A stretch of DNA of 18,886 bases from Candidatus Omnitrophota bacterium (GCA_022013205.1 JAKLQT010000110.1:1-18886), one strand, 5' to 3'; shown: positions 1-7,856, counted from the stretch's first letter. Notes: generated from the letters alone by a model not told the origin. Numbers and translations: made by a program.

Positions 1-1
1 A

Positions 2-1657
2 ACTTCAGGGGAGAGGGAAAAAATCATAAAAAGGATATTTGAATTGCAGATTGAAGAAAATGGAGTTTTTGTAGAAAAAGCGAAGATAGAACTCGAACAG
101 ATAAAGGGGAGAACCCCAAGTAATCTTCTTGGAAAATTTATGAATGCGTTTGGAACGACTATACTATTTTTATTAATCTGGGCTAAAGCAGGAAATGCGT
201 CAAATAACGCATTTTTTCCAAATAGCGTAATGAGCGACTGGATAACTGGGGGAGTTATTATTGCAGGAGCAATGGGTCTCTCATGGCTGTGGAACAAACT
301 TACCTGGTTCAAAAGCACAGAGCAGAGAACTGTGCAATTAGTTGATCGGGCGGTAAGAGAGTATGAAAGAGTTAAGCATAATGTTAATTTGATCAAGATG
401 GAAAAATTTTATGCAAATTCATCATTTAAAGATCAACGTGTTATTATTGATACAATAAGAGAGCGGATTCGCTTAAATCCGGATAAGATAAACGCGAGTA
501 TCTTTGAGCCTTTCTTTATGAATATTTTAAAATTCGGGCCGAAAAACGTGCTGCAAAATCCGCAAAGCAGCGCGAGTGAACAATGGAAGATTAAAAGCCC
601 GGATAGTTTAAAGGCGCCCGCGGCAGCTATGAATTCTTCAATTAAAGGCGCGTTGAAAATTTATAATGAGCGCTATTTCTCTAGACATAATATAGATATA
701 AAAGCTGTTTCTTTTGAGTTATCGCGGCTGGTATTAAATCTGACACTCAGAAATACGCTGCATGAAAGAACCGTTTTTGTGAAGCATTTGCAGGGAAACG
801 CGGCGTTGACAAAATATATTAATGCTGATCAGGCGGAAAAACTTTATACAATAATTGTTGATGAAATGCCTGTAACATTAAAATCTAAAGATGATATTAT
901 GTTAAAAATTATTGAAAAAGAACTTGCAAAATTAAGAGGCGAAATCAACGCGGCAAAAGCCGCGAGCGAGATTACTCCTTTTTTAACACAAATCATTTCA
1001 AGCCTGGGAGATACTGGCAGGACAAAGATAATTTTGCGGTTTATGCTTTCATCCTCTCCAGCGCTGTGGAAGAGTATTATTGAAAAGGGCCAATGGGATG
1101 GTTTCTTTACGAGTCTTAATGAGAAGCTGATAAACGGTGTCGCGAAGCAGGTGGCTTTTAGTGATAGTTACGCGGTAATTAAGAGAGAAATAAAAAGACG
1201 GGGGTTGGATGATATTGATGCTGATGAAGAAGTATATGAAATGTTTTATAGAGCTATTGAAGCTGAAACAGAAGGGCTGAGATTTGCCGCACTATCCAGC
1301 CTTGAGGATCTTTCAAGAACAGAAAGCGGTACCAATCGATTAGTTGAATCCCTGGAGGAATATTTGCGTACTGAGGGGTCTAATATCAGTATGGATCTTG
1401 AGAAAAAAATCATTGCTGTGGTTGAAAAACTAACTGAAGAAAAAAATAAGATGAAAGCAGCTGGAATCAACATAACTTCTGAACCTGTTCGGAATCAGGA
1501 TGAGCTGCTGCCGAAAACTGTTGAAAGTAAAAGGGAGACAGTTATCGCTGCAGATACTAAAAATGCTACTGCAGAAACAGCCCCTAAAATCGAGATTAAT
1601 AAAGCATACCTTAAGTCAATGTTCATGAATGTTAATATGATCGGGTATGCGATATAG
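2..1657 (+). CDS. 3' part of a membrane-associated protein of unknown function (5' partial)
   Basis: The frame is open from base 2 with no upstream stop, so the gene most likely begins left of the window. The first in-frame start-like codon is TTG at 44, with no convincing ribosome binding site. About 551 codons are visible. A charged helix leads into a signal-peptide-like hydrophobic stretch (FGTTILFLLIWAKAGNA, about residues 50-66 counted from base 2) and a second hydrophobic stretch (WITGGVIIAGAMGLSWLW, about 81-98). The rest is mostly helical and charged, with a low-complexity tail. No family was recognised. The internal hydrophobic segment after a charged N-terminal part resembles the layout of the giant SecA-like protein at 11376. 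It ends in IGYAI with codons GCG ATA before TAG, the same C-terminal ending as three downstream proteins. Coding is well supported by length; function is unknown. Confidence 0.8.
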   Translation, partial: TSGEREKIIKRIFELQIEENGVFVEKAKIELEQIKGRTPSNLLGKFMNAFGTTILFLLIWAKAGNASNNAFFPNSVMSDWITGGVIIAGAMGLSWLWNKLTWFKSTEQRTVQLVDRAVREYERVKHNVNLIKMEKFYANSSFKDQRVIIDTIRERIRLNPDKINASIFEPFFMNILKFGPKNVLQNPQSSASEQWKIKSPDSLKAPAAAMNSSIKGALKIYNERYFSRHNIDIKAVSFELSRLVLNLTLRNTLHERTVFVKHLQGNAALTKYINADQAEKLYTIIVDEMPVTLKSKDDIMLKIIEKELAKLRGEINAAKAASEITPFLTQIISSLGDTGRTKIILRFMLSSSPALWKSIIEKGQWDGFFTSLNEKLINGVAKQVAFSDSYAVIKREIKRRGLDDIDADEEVYEMFYRAIEAETEGLRFAALSSLEDLSRTESGTNRLVESLEEYLRTEGSNISMDLEKKIIAVVEKLTEEKNKMKAAGINITSEPVRNQDELLPKTVESKRETVIAADTKNATAETAPKIEINKAYLKSMFMNVNMIGYAI

Positions 1658-1730
1658 TTCCTTGTTTTAAAATAAGAGGATATTATTATAGGCGGAAGCA
1701 TAAAATTTTATTAAAGATAATTAAAAAGTT

Positions 1731-2108
1731 ATGAAGGAAAAAAACGAAAGAAGAAAATATAAAAGGATTAAAATCTCAAAAGTCGGGGCTGATTACCGGC
1801 TTGTTGATTTTAACTTCTGGGCGGAATCACGTTCTCGAGGCAGCAATGCGCTTAAGGATATAAGCCTGGGAGGTATTTCATTCAGCACAAATGATGCGAT
1901 GCCTCAGGATTCACTTGTCAGCCTTAACCTTAAACTAGGAGATGTTGTAAAGGTAGGTGATGTTTACGGCAGGGTTGTCAGGATGAGAGAAATTAAAAAT
2001 AATGAATATGAGATCGGTATAAATTTTTCCTGGTGGGATAAAGAAGAAGACAGAAAAAATCTTGCCATGATGCTTGAAGATAGGCCTTTGCCTTTTAAAG
2101 CAGGATAA
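1731..2108 (+). CDS. Stand-alone PilZ domain protein, predicted c-di-GMP receptor
   Basis: This 125-residue protein is a single PilZ domain. The c-di-GMP-binding signature is visible: RxxxR at R8-K-Y-K-R12 near the N-terminus and DxSxxG at D43-I-S45-L-G-G48. Beta strands typical of the PilZ barrel follow (about residues 60-105). In this family c-di-GMP binding changes the protein's interaction with partners that control surface motility, secretion or polysaccharide synthesis; the partner here cannot be read from the sequence. There is no signal peptide, so it is cytosolic. The ATG at 1731 follows an A/T-rich leader with only a weak Shine-Dalgarno sequence. It starts 73 bp after the preceding gene and is followed by an HD-GYP gene, so receptor and degrading enzyme for the same second messenger are neighbours. 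Confidence 0.9.
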   Translation: MKEKNERRKYKRIKISKVGADYRLVDFNFWAESRSRGSNALKDISLGGISFSTNDAMPQDSLVSLNLKLGDVVKVGDVYGRVVRMREIKNNEYEIGINFSWWDKEEDRKNLAMMLEDRPLPFKAG

Positions 2109-2113
2109 CGCTT

Positions 2114-2200
2114 TTTGTCTTGTTCTGAAATAGTTGACAATTTTTAACAGTTACTATCAGTTACAAACGGTTAATATCAGGTTACTAACAGTTGCATAAA
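2114..2200. repeat. Solo end of the MITE-like element, with a 10-bp-period GTTA array
   Basis: Bases 2114-2139 (TTTGTCTTGTTCTGAAATAG then TTGACA) match the terminal inverted repeat of the element at 7701-8048. Bases 2150-2200 then hold units GTTACTATCA, GTTACAAACG, GTTAATATCA(G), GTTACTAACA and GTTGCATAAA. The reverse complement of 7963-8048 gives the same order: the CTGATATAG/TTGACA end, then GTTACTATCG, GTTACTAACG, GTTAATATTA. The match is therefore an inverted copy of one arm only; I see no second end nearby. It lies in the gap between the PilZ and HD-GYP genes. Confidence 0.75.
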
Positions 2201-2292
2201 AAACAATGCCTTCCTTCTATGTTTCTCCCCCATAAAAATATCAGCAAAAAAATATTCATCACAGAAGATATAGAGTTGAGGGAGAAAAACTA

Positions 2293-2337
2293 ATGCATAA
2301 TTCTATCTCGTCGATTCATTGCTTTCACTCTGCGTGA
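2293..2337 (+). CDS. Possible 14-codon leader ORF upstream of the HD-GYP gene
   Basis: An ATG at 2293 has a better Shine-Dalgarno (GGGAG at 2279-2283) than the HD-GYP start. It opens a 14-residue ORF (MHNSISSIHCFHSA) that stops at TGA 2335-2337, one base before the HD-GYP ATG at 2339. This spacing would allow translational coupling. The alternative is that it is the start of the HD-GYP gene separated from the rest by an indel: the HD-GYP frame just upstream of 2339 reads a helix-like FTLRE and is open back to TAA at 2291. Coding status is uncertain. Confidence 0.3.
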   Translation: MHNSISSIHCFHSA

Positions 2338-2338
2338 A

Positions 2339-2911
2339 ATGGTCATTCAGATCATTTCCATGCTTTCAGAAACAGTATCGGTTGCTGATAGATATACAAA
2401 AAAGCATCGTGAACGATTACAAAATTTATCGCTTAAGATCGCAGAGCATTTAGGCCTTGAGGAAAAACAGCTTGAGCATTTAAGATTTGCCGCCCTTTTG
2501 CATGATGTGGGCAAGGTAGGGGTTCCGATTCATATTCTTATTAAAAGGGTGAAACTTACTGAGGAGGAGTGGCAGAAGATAAAGGAGCATCCTAAAAAAG
2601 GAGCGGATATTGTCAGACAGTTAAACGGGTTCGAAGAAGTGGCTGAGATTATCGAACAGCATCAGGAAAGATTTGACGGTAAGGGATATCCGCTTGGCTT
2701 ATCTAAGGGCCAGATCAAAAAAGAGGCCACGATAATCAGCGTTGTTGATGCTTTTGATGCAATGACATCAGACCGCCCATACAGAAAAGCAATGAGTCAC
2801 GAGGAAGCGATAGAAGAGTTAAAAGCGAACGCGGGAACTCAATTTGACCCTGATGTTGTCGAGGCTTTTGTCCGTATTATCGAGTCAGAATCGCGGAGCA
2901 GTACCGCTTAA
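2339..2911 (+). CDS. HD-GYP domain phosphodiesterase (predicted c-di-GMP hydrolase)
   Basis: This 190-residue protein is almost entirely one HD-GYP domain with no recognisable sensor or receiver domain. Visible motifs are H23, the HD pair H55-D56 with K59 (HDVGK), H84, H108-Q109-E110, D113-G-K-G-Y-P118 and D137 (VVDAFDAM). The family uses a two- or three-metal site to hydrolyse c-di-GMP to pGpG or GMP. The usual HHE is HQE here, so one common metal ligand is missing; a binuclear site is a reasonable inference. No signal peptide is seen. The ATG at 2339 has no good Shine-Dalgarno of its own and lies directly behind a short ORF with a strong one. Since the frame is open upstream and reads like a coiled linker, the gene may be the trimmed end of a longer regulator. 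Confidence 0.9.
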   Translation: MVIQIISMLSETVSVADRYTKKHRERLQNLSLKIAEHLGLEEKQLEHLRFAALLHDVGKVGVPIHILIKRVKLTEEEWQKIKEHPKKGADIVRQLNGFEEVAEIIEQHQERFDGKGYPLGLSKGQIKKEATIISVVDAFDAMTSDRPYRKAMSHEEAIEELKANAGTQFDPDVVEAFVRIIESESRSSTA

Positions 2912-3029
2912 TAAATCTTTCCCCAAACCAGTAGTTTCTAACCCAGTCAAACTATAATTCTAGTTCATAACCTATTTATTTTTAATATGTTATGTCTATT
3001 ACATTCTTTTAAAAAAACTGTTCTATCCC

Positions 3030-3058
3030 TTGTAAAAACAAATAAAATATGGTATACT
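3030..3058 (+). promoter_or_regulatory. Sigma70-type promoter upstream of the 3141 gene
   Basis: TTGTAA (3030-3035) and TATACT (3053-3058) are separated by exactly 17 bp. The surroundings are A/T-rich and the predicted transcript starts about 75 nt before the ATG at 3141. The second promoter of the window (10136-10164) has the same -10 hexamer and the same spacer length, which supports both. Confidence 0.65.
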
Positions 3059-3140
3059 TTTACAACTTTGTTATTTTCACTGAAACCAGTATTTTAACAT
3101 GCTGTAAATAAAAGACTTACGTGAATAAGTACGGGGATAG

Positions 3141-5348
3141 ATGAATAAATTTATAGTTAAGGTATTCACCAGATATATAAGTGTTTTACTTGTAAATGCG
3201 GTACTCTTTTCAGGCAATGTTTTTGCCTCTGAGAAGCCTATTGTCTACTGTTCAACGCTTAGCCCTAAAGTAGCGATCAGTGTGGCTGAATTCTCGCGGA
3301 TTTTTGAAGTCAGATTTGCGATCGATATCGCTCTTTTGGGCAAGCAAGATAAAATCGATGAGCGTAAAGGCTATGCTAAAGGTTTCTATCGCTTGTCTTT
3401 TCAAACTCTTTTGCCTAAAGTGATTCAACGTCTTTTGGTAAATGGGATAAAATCACATATACTTTCAAAACTTACCATGGACAATGTAAGAAGCATTGAT
3501 GTTGAAATGAAAGAAACAGGAGATCCGCATGTAAACCGGGCTTACCAGTTTTTTCAGCAAACAGGCGAAAGCAATCTTAATGATCTTGCTGATAATACAC
3601 AGCTTATTGATTTTCTGCTTAAAACAATAGGTGGCAAACGCATAGACACGGCCGGGTTCCCCTCCCAGGGATACAGAACTCAAAGCGGGAAAATAAAGCG
3701 GGATAAAAAGGTAAGAGAGTGGTATTCTGTGGCAATTGCCGCTGTAAAAGGCGAACCAGCCAAGAATTTTTTGAGGAAACCTTTGTGGTTATTACGCAAG
3801 CTTTATTACCGCTATATACTTATTCATAAATTCGGAGATGAGCTGCGCAAAAGTGCGGCAAAAGGCGGCGCAGTAATTTTTTCAGTGTCTATTACACTGG
3901 AAGATGGAACTTTAGTTCAGAAGGAAATAACTATTGCTAAAAAAGATAATCAGATTGTTATTCAAACATCCAAAGAAAAACAAGTAACTAATGGGGATAT
4001 CAGTGCTGAAGAGGAAGATGCTAAATTTTTATTCGAGCATCTTGATAGCCCTACAAGACAGCAATTGCATATACTCAGTGATCCGGAGAACGCAAATAAC
4101 CAGGTAAATGATTTTCTAACAACCGCGCTTCTTTCAGACTCACTTTTGAAAGCTTTAGAAACATCCAGGAATAAATCAGGAGCGAATTTTACGCGAGCAG
4201 ATCGTGTAGAAATAGAACAATTAGTAAGGCGTGTAATTAATTGGGCAGAGCGTACTCCTAAGCAAGGCGGAGTTCAGGAAAAGCAGCAGGCAGGTAAGCT
4301 TCTGCGCGAGATTATTGCGTCTGATGGTTATTTAAAAAATGGCGAGCCGGAAAAGACAGTATTGATAATTGAAGAAGCTTTTGGTTTGATTAAAAAACGC
4401 ATGGAATGGCTGATTGAACGCATAAAGCGGCGTAATGATATTATTTTAGCAAAAGCTGTTTTTAGTCATGACCGGATTTTATATATTGAAGGATTAAAGA
4501 ATAAAATTATTGAAACTCAAGGGCGTATCCGGCTTGGGCAAATGGGACAAGCGCGTGTTTTGCTTTCATTCCTTAAGAAAGAATTATCAAAGGAATACGA
4601 ATTTAATACGCGGCATAATTTTGGCGCGAGTTTGAAGGATGTAATGGATGCTCTTGAACAAGTGGAAACGAAGCAGGTTTCTGAACAGGCTCTGGGACTT
4701 ATCGAAGAAGTGGATTTTTACGTAAGACAGCAGGCGGATAATCTAAGGGCTATTTATAAATGGTTTACAGATAGAGGGTTTGATAAGTACAGCTCAGATT
4801 CTCAAATGAGTTATACCCAAATCCTCAGCGAAATCATTAAAGACTTAGACTCTATTCAAACACCAGGCATAAAATATTTAGATGTTATTAATGGTGTTAT
4901 TTCTAAAATCGATAATTTAGGTAAATCAATTAACTCTAATGCCAAGGCTTCAGGTAAAATCAAGGGCGTGCAAGCGCAGATATTACCGAGATTAAGGGGA
5001 GTACGCAAAGCGCTTGTGCTGACCAGAGCGAAGGTTTTTTTACGCAATGTTAGGCTTAAACAGATGCAAGAGCGTAATTACCGTTATACTGATGTTTTTG
5101 ATGCGAGAAATCAGCTTAAGCGTACGATAGGAATAAATAGGTTAAGCGGTTCTTACAATGAGTTAATAGAAGAAATCCAGGAAAATCTGAATACGCTATA
5201 TGTACAGGTGTTAAATATGCAGCAGGATATCTTTGATCAGCAGGAGCCAAAGCAAATAGGTGATATTTTAAAACAGCTGCTTGAGGATAAAAAAGGAGAA
5301 TTTGAACAGCGGAGCATAGTCAATAGGCTGGTGTTACAGGCGATATAA
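3141..5348 (+). CDS. Exported helical protein of unknown function with TLSP motif and C-terminal QAI tag
   Basis: This is a 735-residue protein with a clear ribosome binding site (GGGGAT five bases before the ATG). The N-terminus is a signal peptide: basic start, hydrophobic core around residues 13-25 and likely cleavage after A29 (VFA/SE). Thr39-Leu-Ser-Pro42 follows, the motif shared with the next two genes. After about 60 residues that could be globular, most of the protein is charged and alpha-helical with long coiled-coil-like stretches (roughly 340-730). A short strand-rich part lies near 240-275. There are no catalytic motifs I can name. The last residues are RLVLQAI, and the 17 bases around the stop (GGCGATATAAAGCATCA) are identical to those at the end of the 5478 gene. 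A structural or cargo role in the envelope or outside the cell is inferred only from the signal peptide and helical content. Confidence 0.85.
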   Translation: MNKFIVKVFTRYISVLLVNAVLFSGNVFASEKPIVYCSTLSPKVAISVAEFSRIFEVRFAIDIALLGKQDKIDERKGYAKGFYRLSFQTLLPKVIQRLLVNGIKSHILSKLTMDNVRSIDVEMKETGDPHVNRAYQFFQQTGESNLNDLADNTQLIDFLLKTIGGKRIDTAGFPSQGYRTQSGKIKRDKKVREWYSVAIAAVKGEPAKNFLRKPLWLLRKLYYRYILIHKFGDELRKSAAKGGAVIFSVSITLEDGTLVQKEITIAKKDNQIVIQTSKEKQVTNGDISAEEEDAKFLFEHLDSPTRQQLHILSDPENANNQVNDFLTTALLSDSLLKALETSRNKSGANFTRADRVEIEQLVRRVINWAERTPKQGGVQEKQQAGKLLREIIASDGYLKNGEPEKTVLIIEEAFGLIKKRMEWLIERIKRRNDIILAKAVFSHDRILYIEGLKNKIIETQGRIRLGQMGQARVLLSFLKKELSKEYEFNTRHNFGASLKDVMDALEQVETKQVSEQALGLIEEVDFYVRQQADNLRAIYKWFTDRGFDKYSSDSQMSYTQILSEIIKDLDSIQTPGIKYLDVINGVISKIDNLGKSINSNAKASGKIKGVQAQILPRLRGVRKALVLTRAKVFLRNVRLKQMQERNYRYTDVFDARNQLKRTIGINRLSGSYNELIEEIQENLNTLYVQVLNMQQDIFDQQEPKQIGDILKQLLEDKKGEFEQRSIVNRLVLQAI

Positions 5349-5416
5349 AGCATCAAGTGAAAAGTTAAAAGAAAAAAGGCAGAAGGGGATTATAACTAGT
5401 AACCAGAGGACAGACC

Positions 5417-5477
5417 TTAAAAGTAAAAATTTGGCAACAAGTTTACGCATAAAATCATAAACGCACTAAATTTAAAA
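5417..5477 (+). promoter_or_regulatory. Conserved leader upstream of the 5478 gene
   Basis: TTAAAAGTAAAAATTTG at 5417-5433 lies 61 bp before the ATG at 5478. It matches TTAAAAGTAGAAATTTG at 8092-8108, which lies 66 bp before the ATG at 8158 (16 of 17 bases). Weaker similarity (CAACA/GACA, two ACG steps, an A-rich end) runs on to both ATGs, and neither start has a recognisable Shine-Dalgarno. This suggests a shared promoter or leader, or duplication of the 5' end of the gene. I cannot assign -35/-10 boxes with confidence. Confidence 0.45.
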
Positions 5478-7664
5478 ATGAAGAAAATTAATAGACTGAT
5501 AGCTTTAATTGTAATCCAAGCTTTCCTGCTGATAAATTCCGGTGTTGCCGGAAATGCTTTTATCCCGCATGCTTTGAAACTCCCGGCTTTAAAGCCGGGG
5601 ATGAAAGTAAATCTGCGGGATTCCGCTCAGAAATCCCGGGCTTTAGCCCGGGTGAGCTTCATTAAACAAATAAAGCCAGGAGTAGAGGCCTCTACTCTTT
5701 CACCTCAATTGACTATCGGCGCGGCCGGATTTATTGGTGACATGTATTATGCCCGCGCTGCTAAGGAGAAGGAATTTAAAACTCCTGAAGTTATAAGCAA
5801 TATGGCACCGAAAAAAGAGCCTAAACAGCCCGAGAGAGAAACGGAAAACCTGCTTACGAGCACAATAAAGGGTTCAAGGAACAGCCTGTATGTGAGGCAA
5901 AAGGTTTTTAAAGAATTGATTGAGGGGATTGAGGATGGTACGGAAATACATATTGCCGCTTCCGGAGGAGGCGGGGATACTCTGGGAACAATATTTTTAA
6001 TAAAGATATTAAAACGTGTGTTCCAGATGCTGGGTAAAAAAGATATTAAGTTTAAGATTATCTTCTCGAGCAGTAAATACGGCAAGGAAAACCCTTTTAG
6101 TGGGGCTATAAAAATCGAATATGTTAAAGGAATAAGCTCTATTCCTATTGAAGGATTTACGGATTCTCATTTTTACACGATAAACAAAGCTCTGAAGGCT
6201 AAGATTCCAATAGAAGATAATAACGGCAATCAGCTTTTTCTGAACGGCAACCCTGTTTTTTATGAAAAGCAATGGAGTGAAGGCAATATTCTTGATCTTG
6301 CGCAAAAAGATGGGATAGAATTAATAATGATGGATATTTCTCAGAAGGCAAGTGATCTTAAGATGCAGTATTCGGCTATTAAAAAAGGTAAAAAGGTGAT
6401 CACTTTTAATGCTGATATGGGGGGGGACAGCCTGGCTCAAATCCCGGGAAAGATTCAGGATAACAGCCACCTGGATATAGATATCTCTTCGCCTGTTTCA
6501 GACCTGACCGGATTAATTGTTTTTGACGGCCCGGCCTGGATACTGGCATTGGGGGGTGACGGAGAATCTCTTGAGAAAACGCAAAAGGTTTACATAACTA
6601 CTTTATTTGAAAAAGAGCAGATTGCGGCATTATTTGATGTGGAAAACTATTTAAGAAAAAGCTATGCCGATGAAAATGACCCTATAGATATTTTCGCGGA
6701 AATGGATGAATACGCGCGGCGCTTTATCAGTGAAGTTTCAAAAAATTTATTAAAGCGGCATAAACAGGTATCTCTTGATCAGAATATGCAAAGTGAAATA
6801 AAAAAGCATGGGCCATGGGATTATTCCGCGCTGCTGAGAACTGATGAAAGAATAGAGCCGGAAACTCTGCGTTATGAAAAACGCGAAGAATATTTGTCTA
6901 AATATTATCTGTCGATGTTAGTTGTGGACAGCTCCGAAAGCATGCGGGAGAATATTAAAACAAAAGAGGTTTTAAGAGAGGATATTACATGGGCAGAGAG
7001 GGAGAAATTACTCCGGGAGCTTAATTATACCACAGAGGGGATTTCTTTTGTCACTTATAGATCAAAAATTAAAAATTTCTCGAATATGTTTTTTGAAAGT
7101 CTTATGAAGCAGGAAGCAGCGGCAGAGGAACTTATAGAGTTGTTTTTTAATGAGGATTTCATGATAGAATTAAGGCTTGGCGCGATACGCGCTTTATACA
7201 GAAAAAGCCATTTTTTAAATGGGGAAGAAAAGATAACCAAGAAAATAGGCAGGCGCCTTATTGAATTTATGTGCGATAATCAGAACAACATTTTTCTTAC
7301 AGCCGAGGTAGCCAAAACCATAGGAATTATAGGATATGAGGAAGCAATCGATACTTTGTGTGATTTTCTGAAACACCCGAAAAAGTATGGGGATTGGCCG
7401 TTTTTAAACCACTATTTTTATCCTTACGCGAAAACAAGGATTATTGATACAGGGGAGAAATCCTTGCGGATTCTTATCGAAAAAGTGCTGTCTCGGGACG
7501 GCGCGGAAAAGGCCTGGATGATTTTCAATAAGGTCAACGGGACGCATCCGAAGTTTAAGGAGTTGGGAGATAGGATAAGGCTAAAAATGAAGACACTCGG
7601 GCTTGATACGGTATTAATGAAAACCGATTTTTCTCAAATTAAAGCCATTGAGCGGGCGATATAA
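5478..7664 (+). CDS. Exported DUF1152-like protein with HEAT-like C-terminal part and RAI tag
   Basis: This is a 728-residue protein. Residues 1-27 are a signal peptide (MKK start, IQAFLL in the core with I13-Q14, cleavage after A24 or A27). Thr73-Leu-Ser-Pro76 comes about 35 residues later than in its neighbours, because palindromes at 5582-5652 encode the extra linker (about 34-58). Residues about 155-400 resemble DUF1152: a Gly-rich loop GGGGD (G163-D167), later GGDSL (G315-G316-D317) followed by a Ser-Pro-x-x-D step. DUF1152 has no settled biochemical role; the Gly loop suggests a nucleotide or phosphate ligand (inference). Residues about 560-700 look like HEAT-type helical pairs. The C-terminus is IERAI. 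A run of eight G (6419-6426) lies inside the GGD motif. Family assignment is moderate; coding is certain. Confidence 0.85.
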   Translation: MKKINRLIALIVIQAFLLINSGVAGNAFIPHALKLPALKPGMKVNLRDSAQKSRALARVSFIKQIKPGVEASTLSPQLTIGAAGFIGDMYYARAAKEKEFKTPEVISNMAPKKEPKQPERETENLLTSTIKGSRNSLYVRQKVFKELIEGIEDGTEIHIAASGGGGDTLGTIFLIKILKRVFQMLGKKDIKFKIIFSSSKYGKENPFSGAIKIEYVKGISSIPIEGFTDSHFYTINKALKAKIPIEDNNGNQLFLNGNPVFYEKQWSEGNILDLAQKDGIELIMMDISQKASDLKMQYSAIKKGKKVITFNADMGGDSLAQIPGKIQDNSHLDIDISSPVSDLTGLIVFDGPAWILALGGDGESLEKTQKVYITTLFEKEQIAALFDVENYLRKSYADENDPIDIFAEMDEYARRFISEVSKNLLKRHKQVSLDQNMQSEIKKHGPWDYSALLRTDERIEPETLRYEKREEYLSKYYLSMLVVDSSESMRENIKTKEVLREDITWAEREKLLRELNYTTEGISFVTYRSKIKNFSNMFFESLMKQEAAAEELIELFFNEDFMIELRLGAIRALYRKSHFLNGEEKITKKIGRRLIEFMCDNQNNIFLTAEVAKTIGIIGYEEAIDTLCDFLKHPKKYGDWPFLNHYFYPYAKTRIIDTGEKSLRILIEKVLSRDGAEKAWMIFNKVNGTHPKFKELGDRIRLKMKTLGLDTVLMKTDFSQIKAIERAI
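5582..5652. repeat. Two perfect GC-rich palindromes inside coding sequence
   Basis: CCCGGCTTTAAAGCCGGG (5582-5599) is a perfect 18-bp palindrome. CCCGGGCTTTAGCCCGGG (5635-5652) has 7-bp arms around TTTA. Between them CGGGATT (5616-5622) pairs with AATCCCG (about 5632-5638). A smaller hairpin TTCCGG-tgttg-CCGGAA lies just upstream at 5537-5553. All are in frame in the 5478 gene and encode the stretch between its signal peptide and TLSP motif, where neighbouring proteins have only a few residues. They look like inserted REP-type elements. Confidence 0.75.
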
Positions 7665-7774
7665 AGCATCAGAGTATAGCGTTTAGGGGATAGAGGAAAG
7701 TTTGTGTTATCCTGAAATAGGTTGACAGAAAGCTAAGCAAGGTATTCAAATAATTTTACACTTGACATAATTTT

Positions 7775-7856
7775 TCCCGCTAAAGAACAGCGGGACCGAT
7801 AAATCAATCACAAATTTACGGCGCTCTGAGAACTCTCCCGCCAAAGTGCGGCGGGA
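7775..7856. repeat. Two related GC-rich hairpins within the MITE-like element
   Basis: TCCCGCT (7775-7781) pairs with AGCGGGA (7789-7795) around a loop TAAAG-like sequence. TCCCGCC (7836-7842) pairs with GGCGGGA (7850-7856) around AAAGTGC. Both have the pattern TCCCGC-y-AAAG-loop-GCGGGA, and resemble the in-frame palindromes at 5582-5652 in having a short CTAAAG/CTTTAG centre. Neither is followed by a T run, so they do not look like rho-independent terminators. Confidence 0.65.

Noticed and set aside
44..46. TTG at 44 as the true start of the leftmost gene
   Set aside because: No ribosome binding site, and the frame is open and coding-like back to base 2, so the start is probably outside the window.
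1246..1701. Genes on the - strand here and at other places (for example 5747-6305, 15176-15433, 17124-17417)
   Set aside because: All lie within strongly supported + strand genes, have low-complexity translations mirroring them, and lack ribosome binding sites.
2134..2160. TTGACA in the repeat ends (2134, 7722, and reversed at 8023) as -35 promoter elements
   Set aside because: No acceptable -10 hexamer lies 16-18 bp away; the nearest TATnnn sequences are at 15 bp. The hexamer is part of the repeated element.
6927..6944. von Willebrand A MIDAS (DxSxS at D484-S-S-E-S)
   Set aside because: The sequence after it is helical and shows none of the other vWA features; likely chance.
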